Source: Firmicutes bacterium UBA1047
GTDB lineage: Bacteria > Bacillota > Clostridia > Tissierellales > Sedimentibacteraceae
Direction of reading: 5' to 3'
Assembly: GCA_002316585.1 (NCBI GenBank)
Contig: DCDU01000211.1
Span: forward strand, 1-11,531
DNA length: 11,531 bases
Program-made: the position numbers and the translations under genes
Notes under the pieces: generated by a model
What the model was told of the DNA's origin: nothing
Database searches by the model: none
What the model saw: only the letters and a program-made list of their open reading frames with translations
Shown here: piece by piece, positions 5,953-11,531 of the stretch
Numbering within the stretch: position 1 is the first letter of the stretch
How the letters are laid out: every line of letters begins with the position of its first letter

Positions 5953-7320
5953 TTACATATCATTAATTACATTTGTAACCCATTTTTTTGATTTTACCCT
6001 GAAAATTCCTATGAAGGCTTTCACAACTTCCTCCATGTTTACCATCAGGGAAACATAGTATACGGGAAATCTGAATACCAATGCGCCTAAAAATGCCAGC
6101 GGAACTCCTACAAGCCATACGGCACCCATTTCAAGTATCATTGAAAACTTAGTATCGCCTCCGCCTCTCAGCACTCCCACAATCATCGTTCCATTAAATG
6201 ATTTTATAAAGAAAAGTGCCGCCGAAACTATTAAAAGTTTCTTTGAAGTATCGTGAAGCCCCGGTGTGAGGTTCCTGAAGAATATAAGTATTGAATCTGT
6301 AGTAAAAAACAGCAGTATTCCTAATACAAGACCCAGCACCGCCGATAGTATCATGAAATTGTTGGCATATTCCACAGCCTCATCTTCTTCATCAGCGCCG
6401 ATTTTATTTCCTACCATAACTGTACATGCGTTAGCCAAGCCTCTGCTCATTACCATAAAGATATTGAGGACTGTATTTAAAATCTGAACCGCAGCGGCTG
6501 CCTCCGTACCTATCTTTGCATAAGCTACGGAATAAAGAACCGTACCTAAAGACCAGAAAGCTTCATTCAAAATAACCGGATAAGCGGTTTTAAAGTATTT
6601 CTTTATAAAGTCTCCTGTCCAGTCTGTCATATCTCTGATACTATGGGCAAGGGGATTGTTCTTTTTTCTTGAATATATTGAATACAGTATTAAGGTTATT
6701 TCCACAGCCCTGGCTATTAATGTGCCATATGCCGCACCTTTGACGCCTAAACGGGGAAAACCGAATTTTCCGAAAATAAGAAGATAATTGAACAGTGCAT
6801 TTGTAAAAAAAGAAATTATACTTACTGCCATAGGCATTTTAGCCTGACCGATGCTTCTGGAAGCAACGGCATACGAGAAGCTTATACCCGTGATAATATA
6901 GCTCAGAGATACTATCCTTAAATAATCAACTCCCAATCTGATAACTTCTTTATCATTGCTGAAAATTTTCATTATTAATTCAGGCATAATTAATGCGACT
7001 AATGTAAATAAAAGTCCAAGAATACTTACTATGGCTAAAGATATTCCTGTAATTTTAGCTATGTTTTTAGTATCCCGCTTTCCCCAAAATTGTGCTACAA
7101 ATATTGAGGAGCCCGTAGCTACGCCGAATATTGTAACGGCATAAAAAAAGAAAACCTGATTTGCAAGTCCGACCGCAGCTAAGCTTTCTTCTCCCAAGCT
7201 TGTAATCATCAGTGTGTCAAGCATATTTACGGAAGAAGCCACCAAATTCTGCAATGTAATAGGTAAGGCTATTGACAGCATGGCTTTGAAAAATTCTTTG
7301 TTTTTAAAATTAGTCCGCAT
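5953..7320 (-). CDS. MATE-family multidrug/cation antiporter
   Basis: 455 aa, typical of the family. ATG at 7320 has GGAGG (7330-7326) 5 bases upstream. The protein is hydrophobic throughout with about 12 predicted helices in two halves. The first half has the NorM-like features SIALPITLQNLVASSVNMLDT (approx. residues 16-36), GVATGSSIFVAQFWGKRD and ASRSIGQAKMPM; the second half opens with YPVILNEAFWSLGTVLYS and contains SRGLANACTVMVGNKIGA and VGVLRGGGDTKF, repeat counterparts of the first. By family knowledge such proteins export organic cations and drugs in exchange for Na+ or H+ across the cytoplasmic membrane. Sequence alone does not give the substrate or ion; the helix 1 acidic residue positions are not decisive. 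It is a single-gene unit with its own likely promoter at 7338-7343. Confidence 0.92.
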   Translation of the reverse strand: MRTNFKNKEFFKAMLSIALPITLQNLVASSVNMLDTLMITSLGEESLAAVGLANQVFFFYAVTIFGVATGSSIFVAQFWGKRDTKNIAKITGISLAIVSILGLLFTLVALIMPELIMKIFSNDKEVIRLGVDYLRIVSLSYIITGISFSYAVASRSIGQAKMPMAVSIISFFTNALFNYLLIFGKFGFPRLGVKGAAYGTLIARAVEITLILYSIYSRKKNNPLAHSIRDMTDWTGDFIKKYFKTAYPVILNEAFWSLGTVLYSVAYAKIGTEAAAAVQILNTVLNIFMVMSRGLANACTVMVGNKIGADEEDEAVEYANNFMILSAVLGLVLGILLFFTTDSILIFFRNLTPGLHDTSKKLLIVSAALFFIKSFNGTMIVGVLRGGGDTKFSMILEMGAVWLVGVPLAFLGALVFRFPVYYVSLMVNMEEVVKAFIGIFRVKSKKWVTNVINDM

Positions 7321-7337
7321 TGTTACCTCCGTGGTTA

Positions 7338-7343
7338 ATTATA
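7338..7343 (-). promoter_or_regulatory. Likely -10 element of the MATE gene promoter
   Basis: On the minus strand a perfect TATAAT (7343-7338) lies about 8 bases upstream of the ribosome binding site. The -35 at a 17-base spacing (TGTATC, 7366-7361) is poor, which would suit a promoter that needs an activator or is held weak. The spacer contains CGGCAGAAACTG, which recurs in altered form near 7536. Confidence 0.45.
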
Positions 7344-7531
7344 GTATGTCAGTTTCTGCCGATACATAAAATGTTCATTAATACCTTATCTAAAATTAAA
7401 TAATAATTTAGCGATACTTATCTATATTACCATAAATATTTGTTTATTAGAACATAATTTTTTCATGAATATTTTGAGAATTATTTGCAGCATTAAAATA
7501 CTCCTTTTATGTTAATATTGTATATGGAATT

Positions 7532-7676
7532 ATGTCGGCAGAAGTTGAAACTGTACATGGCACTATTCGGTTAAACACATACCTTCAGCTCAAGTTGGAA
7601 TACAAAAACTCCTGTTGATGTTACGGAAGTTACTGCAGTAATTATAAATGGAATCAGAATCCCGGTCATTGATTAA
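7532..7676 (+). pseudogene. Decayed C-terminal reading frame, possibly from an anti-sigma/DUF4179-like surface protein
   Basis: Two overlapping plus-strand frames each look protein-like. The first starts at ATG 7532 and reads MSAEVETVHGTIRLN before a TGA at 7616-7618. The second, shifted by one base, is open from 7575 (after a TAA at 7572-7574) to a TAA at 7674-7676 and reads FSSSWNTKTPVDVTEV then AVIINGIRIPVID. The latter resembles the closing beta-strands of extracytoplasmic domains such as DUF4179/DUF5643 proteins, where ....V..I.ING..iPv is common, but this is from memory and weak. A frameshift near 7575-7615 would join the two. No ribosome binding site precedes the ATG. The remnant, the MATE promoter region and the hairpin at 7716-7764 are all I see in 7321-7800. 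Confidence 0.3.
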
Positions 7677-7715
7677 GTTTTACTTTAACAAAAAAATAAG
7701 ATAAACTGCATTGAT

Positions 7716-7764
7716 AATAATAACACTATCTTTAAAGAGGTTTTACAAAGATAGTGTTATTATT
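7716..7764. terminator. Long perfect hairpin downstream of the Uma2 gene
   Basis: A perfect 18-bp stem (7716-7733 with 7747-7764) with a 13-base loop, 36 bases beyond the Uma2 stop. Its arms are AT-rich at the base (AATAATAACACTATC...). It can end the leftward Uma2 transcript and any rightward transcript through the decayed frame at 7532-7676. The long exact pairing is striking but still fits an intrinsic terminator. Confidence 0.65.
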
Positions 7765-7800
7765 GTTCGATTACTTTAATGTACATGCATCTAAGAGCTT

Positions 7801-8328
7801 CTAAAATATATCTTTTATATCTATTTCAAGGTCATTAAATAAAGAGGATATCAGTGTTTCGGATTTAGTAAACTCAGCATGTATTTTATTTTCAAAGTTA
7901 TAAATTATAATAGTTTCGGTTTTAGGGTTAACCATCCAATATTCTTTAACACCAAACAACTCATATTTGTTCAGCTTAATGAAACCATCAGTATATCTGC
8001 TGCTTTCGCTTAATATTTCAATAACAAGCTCAGGAGCTTTATTATATCTTTGAAAATTTGTGCTTTCAAGCTTACAAATTACCGAAATATCAGGAATTAT
8101 AACATTGTCATCAAACTCGAGTTCGGCTTCGGTAAATATTTTGCAGGACTTGCCTTTTAGATAATTGCCTATTTCAAGATATAAATTCCCCATAATTTCT
8201 TGATGCCTATAATTAGGACGAGGTGACATTAAAACAATACCGTCAATTAATTCATATATGATTTCATTCTTTGTTTCAATATTATTAAATTCATTCAATG
8301 AAATTCTTTTTTTTGAATACTGTTCCAT
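7801..8328 (-). CDS. Uma2-family (DUF820) PD-(D/E)XK nuclease-fold protein
   Basis: 175 aa, usual for the family (about 180-200). ATG at 8328 has AGGAGG (8339-8334) 5 bases upstream. Visible family motifs: YELIDGIVLMSP (25-36), His42 in HQEI, the nuclease core IIPDISV with Asp80, PELVIEILSESS (99-110) with Glu104, then Lys118/Lys121 and the highly typical GVKEYWMVNP (126-135). These residues fit a restriction-endonuclease-like active site that is intact. By family knowledge Uma2 proteins are very abundant in cyanobacteria and some Firmicutes, and structural similarity suggests nuclease activity, but the biological role is not established. Here it is a solitary gene with a strong consensus promoter and no restriction, toxin-antitoxin or transposase partner. 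The family call is firm; the function remains open. Confidence 0.9.
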   Translation of the reverse strand: MEQYSKKRISLNEFNNIETKNEIIYELIDGIVLMSPRPNYRHQEIMGNLYLEIGNYLKGKSCKIFTEAELEFDDNVIIPDISVICKLESTNFQRYNKAPELVIEILSESSRYTDGFIKLNKYELFGVKEYWMVNPKTETIIIYNFENKIHAEFTKSETLISSLFNDLEIDIKDIF

Positions 8329-8364
8329 TGCTACCTCCTGTTATTTTTCAGTTTCTTTATTAAT

Positions 8365-8393
8365 ATTATAGTTCAATTATGATTATTTATCAA
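8365..8393 (-). promoter_or_regulatory. Strong sigma-A promoter of the Uma2 gene
   Basis: On the minus strand TTGATA (8393-8388), 17 bases, perfect TATAAT (8370-8365). The leader would be about 30 bases and contains the AGGAGG site. Confidence 0.75.
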
Positions 8394-8568
8394 TAAGAAC
8401 ATTCAAATATAAGGGTGTCATCCTTAACAATAATATTGTTGTAAAATCAGAGGAATTATTGTAGTATTAATTTGATTGTCATTACGGAATGCTTGTTAAG
8501 ATTAAATATGCATATTTTTTACCTTGTATTATCGACACTTTGGTCTAATGGCGGAATGGAATTTTTTA

Positions 8569-8597
8569 TTGAACAAAAAGCCGTAAAATGATATAAT
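8569..8597 (+). promoter_or_regulatory. Promoter of miaB(-mutS)
   Basis: TTGAAC (8569-8574), 17 bases, TATAAT (8592-8597) with a TG one base before it (extended -10). Transcription would begin at about 8604, so the in-frame ATG at 8605 would be leaderless; this favours translation from 8629. The 8329-8628 gap otherwise holds the Uma2 promoter and a small AT-rich palindrome at 8426-8440. Confidence 0.7.
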
Positions 8598-8628
8598 ACT
8601 CAAGATGTTAATAGAAAGTTGGAGTGAC

Positions 8629-10047
8629 ATGAGCAAAAGAAATACAGACATTATCACGGAAGATGTTAAGTTGGACGGCGATAAAATTATAGAATTAAAA
8701 AATAATAATGAGCAATTCTTTATAATGACCGGCAAAAGGAAAACATATCATATATTAACCTATGGCTGCCAGATGAATGAGCATGATTCGGAAAAAATAT
8801 CAGGTATGCTTACATCAATCGGATATGTTGAAACATATGATGAAAAAAATGCTGACCTTGTAATTTTTAACACATGTTTAATAAGAGAAAATGCAGAGCT
8901 TAAGGTATTCGGCAAGCTTGGCGAAGTGAAAGGCTTAAAGCGCAGCAAGCCGGACATGCTGGTTGCAGTTTGCGGCTGTATGATGCAAAAGCAGGAAATA
9001 AGAGAAAAGCTTTTAAAAAAATTCTCTTTTGTTGATATAATTTTTGGTACAAATACAATTCATGAGCTGCCGGCATTAATTTACAATGCTGAAATCAACA
9101 AAAGAAAGAGTATTGATATTGTTGACAACACGGAATTAATATATGAAGATATGCCAAAACAGCGTAAATTCAAGCATAAGGCATTGGTTAACATAACATA
9201 TGGCTGCAATAATTTCTGCACCTATTGCGTAGTTCCTTATGTAAGAGGCAGAGAAAAGTCAAGAGAGCCGGAAGATATAATTCAGGAAATCAAAATATTG
9301 GCGCAGGACGGGTGCAAGGAAGTAACTCTTCTTGGGCAAAATGTAAATTCCTATGGAAGCAATTTAGAAAATAAATTTACATTTGCAGAACTTCTTTACG
9401 AAATAAATAAAATTGACGGTATCGAGCGTATTCGCTTTATGACATCTCATCCGAAGGATTTAACAGATGATTTAATAAAGGCAATAAAGGAATGTGACAA
9501 GGTGTGCAAACATGTACATTTACCGGTACAGGCAGGAAGCAATGAAGTGCTTCGCCGCATGAACCGCAAATATACAAAGGAACATTATTTGAATTTAGTT
9601 GAAAAATTGAAATCGACAGTTCCGGATATTGCAATAACAACAGATATAATAGTTGGATTTCCGGGAGAAACAGAGGAAGATTTCTCAGAAACGATAGATG
9701 TTGTTAAAAAGGTGGAATATGATTCAGCTTTTACCTTTCTCTATTCAGTGAGGGAAGGAACAAAGGCTGCCTTAATGGATGATCAGGTGCCGGATGAATT
9801 AAAACATCAGCGTTTTGACAGACTTTTGGATGTTTTATATCCCATAGTATTAAATAAAAACAAGCAGTGTATCGACAAGGTATTTCCTGTATTGGTTGAA
9901 TCTGCCGAAGATAATAATCTGACGGGAAGAACTGAGCATTTCAGGTTAGTTCATTTTAAGGGAAGCAAAGAACTGATCGGGGAAATTGTTAATGTAAAAA
10001 TAACAAATGTGAAAACCTTCCACATGGAAGGTAAGATTGAACAATAG
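8629..10047 (+). CDS. miaB: tRNA-2-methylthio-N6-dimethylallyladenosine synthase (MiaB)
   Basis: 472 aa. I prefer the ATG at 8629, preceded by GGAG (8621-8624); the in-frame ATG at 8605 coincides with the predicted transcript start and lacks a ribosome binding site. MiaB is a radical-SAM methylthiotransferase that adds the 2-methylthio group to i6A37 of tRNAs reading UNN codons. The N-terminal UPF0004 domain supplies three Cys ligands for the auxiliary cluster: Cys47 in TYGCQMNEHDSE, Cys83 in NTCLIRENAE and Cys117 in CGCMMQ. The radical-SAM motif is Cys193, Cys197, Cys200 in TYGCNNFCTYCVVPYVRGRE. The C-terminal TRAM domain covers about residues 410-470. An N-terminal extension of about 40 residues precedes the first motif, as in other clostridial MiaB proteins. 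NTCLIREN and YVRGREKSR favour MiaB over MtaB and RimO. It is followed by mutS with a 48-base gap, the common clostridial order. Confidence 0.95.
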   Translation: MSKRNTDIITEDVKLDGDKIIELKNNNEQFFIMTGKRKTYHILTYGCQMNEHDSEKISGMLTSIGYVETYDEKNADLVIFNTCLIRENAELKVFGKLGEVKGLKRSKPDMLVAVCGCMMQKQEIREKLLKKFSFVDIIFGTNTIHELPALIYNAEINKRKSIDIVDNTELIYEDMPKQRKFKHKALVNITYGCNNFCTYCVVPYVRGREKSREPEDIIQEIKILAQDGCKEVTLLGQNVNSYGSNLENKFTFAELLYEINKIDGIERIRFMTSHPKDLTDDLIKAIKECDKVCKHVHLPVQAGSNEVLRRMNRKYTKEHYLNLVEKLKSTVPDIAITTDIIVGFPGETEEDFSETIDVVKKVEYDSAFTFLYSVREGTKAALMDDQVPDELKHQRFDRLLDVLYPIVLNKNKQCIDKVFPVLVESAEDNNLTGRTEHFRLVHFKGSKELIGEIVNVKITNVKTFHMEGKIEQ

Positions 10048-10057
10048 GAACGACAGG

Positions 10058-10071
10058 AGAACAATTGTTCG
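10058..10071. promoter_or_regulatory. Candidate LexA/DinR operator upstream of mutS
   Basis: GAACAATTGTTC (10059-10070) is a perfect 12-base palindrome that fits the GAACnnnnGTTC core of the Gram-positive SOS box (B. subtilis type CGAACnnnnGTTCG); the flanks are A at 10058 and G at 10071. It lies 11 bases after the miaB stop and 25 bases before the mutS ATG. No complete promoter overlaps it that I can see, and TATAAT at 10092-10097 overlaps the mutS start codon so cannot drive it. Binding is inference. Confidence 0.4.
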
Positions 10072-10095
10072 ACTATCGTTAAAAGGGGGTTTATA

Positions 10096-11531
10096 ATGGC
10101 AAAATATACACCTATGATGGAGCAGTATCTTGGGATTAAGGAGCAGTACAAGGACTGCATTCTTATGTACAGGCTTGGGGACTTTTATGAAATGTTTTTC
10201 GATGATGCAATAACTGCATCACGTGTATTGGAAATTGCTCTTACCGGCCGTGATTGCGGGCAGGAAGAAAGAGCCCCAATGTGCGGTGTTCCGTATCATG
10301 CAGTAGACGGATATATTTCAAAGCTTATAGAAAATGGTTACAAGGTGGCAATCTGCGAGCAGCTTGAAGACCCCTCAGCTGCCAAAGGAATCGTAAAACG
10401 AGACGTTGTAAGAGTAATCACTCCCGGAACGATAATCGACCAGGGTATGTTAGATGAAAAAAGCAACAATTATTTGTGCTGCATTTATATGGACAAGGGT
10501 TTTGGATTATCCTATGCAGATATTTCGACGGGAGACTTATATGTAACGGAAAATATTTCTTTAAGCGATTTTTTAAAGGATAATGCAAATGATTTATTAA
10601 TCGAAGAAATCAATAAAATAAATCCATCAGAAATTATATCAAATAAGCTGACTAATGACGAAGCTACGGATTCAATGGCGAATATTATTGGTGTTTTAAG
10701 CCTAAATGACTATAAGGACATAATCTTGAAGCATTTTAAGGTTGTTTCATTGGATTCCTTCGGGCTTAATGAAAATTACCACGCGGTTATGTCATTGGGA
10801 ATGTTGATAAATTATTTAAATGAAACACAAAAAACTTCATTAGACCATATTAATAAGCTTCACTATTATAAGGTGGGGGAATACCTGCATCTTGACAGCA
10901 GCACAAGAAAAAATTTAGAGCTTATTGAAACAATAAGAGGCAAAAAAGGTCAGGGCACACTTTATCATGTTGTGGACAATACTATGACCGCTATGGGTGG
11001 AAGGCTTCTGAAAAAATGGATTGAAGAACCCCTTAAAAACATTAAACTTATTAATTTAAGATTAGATGCAGTTGAAGAACTATTTGAAAATATAATGTCA
11101 TCAAATAATATTAAAGAATATTTAAAAAGTGTTTATGATATAGAAAGATTGATAAGCCGGATTGTTTACGGCAATTGCAACGGAAGAGATTTAAATGCTT
11201 TAAAGCAATCACTTTCAAACTTGCCGGACTTAAAAGCTGAATTATTACAGCTTTCATCCGAGTTATTTGCAGATATTTATTCGGGATTTGATGAACTGAA
11301 GGATATTTATGATTTAATTGACAGGTCAATTGTAGAAGAACCTCCTGTTTCGATTAAAGAGGGAGGGGTAATAAAGAACGGCTGCAATGACGAATTAGAC
11401 GAATTAAGGGAAATTACTGTTAATGGGAAGAATTGGATATCAAACCTTCAGACAAAGGAAAGAGATTTAACAGGCATCAAGAATTTAAAAATTGGATTCA
11501 ACAAGATTTTCGGCTACTATTTGGAAGTAAC
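10096..11531 (+). CDS. mutS: DNA mismatch repair protein MutS, N-terminal part (cut by window edge)
   Basis: 478 codons are present, open to the right edge. ATG at 10096 has AAAAGGGGG (10081-10089) 6 bases upstream. MutS recognises mismatches and small loops and recruits MutL. The mismatch-binding domain I shows MYRLGDFYEMFFDDA with the Phe30-x-Glu32 wedge, then TGRDCG.EERAPMCGVPYHAV and KVAICEQLEDPS, all hallmarks of true MutS1. VKRDVVRVITPGT leads into the connector domain II (about 125-250). The core domain III starts with HLDSSTRKNLEL and has GTLYHVVDNTMTAMGGRLLK. The clamp domain is reached with NLKIGFNKIFGYYLEV, where the window ends. The ATPase domain lies beyond the window. MutS2 is excluded by the presence of domain I. 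It is probably co-transcribed with miaB, and a LexA-like palindrome lies just upstream. Confidence 0.96.
   Translation, partial: MAKYTPMMEQYLGIKEQYKDCILMYRLGDFYEMFFDDAITASRVLEIALTGRDCGQEERAPMCGVPYHAVDGYISKLIENGYKVAICEQLEDPSAAKGIVKRDVVRVITPGTIIDQGMLDEKSNNYLCCIYMDKGFGLSYADISTGDLYVTENISLSDFLKDNANDLLIEEINKINPSEIISNKLTNDEATDSMANIIGVLSLNDYKDIILKHFKVVSLDSFGLNENYHAVMSLGMLINYLNETQKTSLDHINKLHYYKVGEYLHLDSSTRKNLELIETIRGKKGQGTLYHVVDNTMTAMGGRLLKKWIEEPLKNIKLINLRLDAVEELFENIMSSNNIKEYLKSVYDIERLISRIVYGNCNGRDLNALKQSLSNLPDLKAELLQLSSELFADIYSGFDELKDIYDLIDRSIVEEPPVSIKEGGVIKNGCNDELDELREITVNGKNWISNLQTKERDLTGIKNLKIGFNKIFGYYLEV

Noticed and set aside
8400..8470. Minus-strand coding-like fragment (NNIIVKDDTLIFECSY)
   Set aside because: Only about 17 codons between stops with no start, ribosome binding site or family resemblance; indistinguishable from chance.
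8605..8628. Upstream ATG as the miaB start
   Set aside because: It falls at the predicted transcription start just after the TATAAT (8592-8597) and lacks a ribosome binding site; the ATG at 8629 has GGAG in front.
10069..10097. TTCGAC-17-TATAAT as a promoter for mutS
   Set aside because: The TATAAT overlaps the mutS ATG, so a transcript from it would begin inside the gene; the -35 is also poor.

Overview
The window is AT-rich, with strong AGGAGG-type ribosome binding sites, TTGaca/TATAAT promoters and many short perfect-stem terminators. The gene content (acyl-CoA dehydratase activase, miaB followed by mutS, a spore-cortex-lytic-enzyme-like domain protein) points to a low-GC Gram-positive anaerobe of the class Clostridia, probably an amino-acid fermenter. 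Genus cannot be settled from this sequence alone.

Layout from left to right. (1) 1-444: the C-terminal end of a 2-hydroxyacyl-CoA dehydratase activase (BcrA/BadF ATPase family), closed by a hairpin. (2) 528-1016, minus: a small protein resembling the N-terminal beta-sandwich part of clostridial spore cortex-lytic enzymes. (3) 1017-1320: a terminator, a possible gene remnant and a good promoter. (4) 1321-2013: a YgjP/SprT-type zinc metallopeptidase. (5) 2014-2479: a terminator, a frameshifted sensor-domain remnant, an octamer repeat and a promoter. (6) 2480-3706: a YbdG/MscM-type mechanosensitive channel, converging on (7) 3735-5315, minus: peptide chain release factor 3 (prfC). (8) 5522-5842: a small two-helix membrane protein with a His/Cys-rich extracytoplasmic loop and its own promoter. 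(9) 5953-7320, minus: a MATE efflux transporter. (10) 7321-7800: regulatory sequence, a decayed reading frame and a long hairpin. (11) 7801-8328, minus: a Uma2-family PD-(D/E)XK nuclease-fold protein. (12) 8629-10047: miaB, followed after 48 bases by (13) mutS from 10096, which runs off the right edge.

Most of the window is a mosaic of single-gene transcription units, often convergent and separated by bidirectional hairpins. The exception is miaB-mutS, which looks like the start of the miaB-mutS-mutL type operon common in Clostridia. A GAACAATTGTTC palindrome, a good match to the Gram-positive LexA/DinR box, lies between miaB and mutS.

No complete new multi-gene system is visible: there is no CRISPR array, prophage, intact insertion sequence, rRNA or tRNA. 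The observations most worth following are the stand-alone spore-enzyme-like domain protein with a sigma-K-like promoter, the LexA-like box before mutS, the His/Cys-rich small membrane protein, and the decayed reading frames in the intergenic regions.
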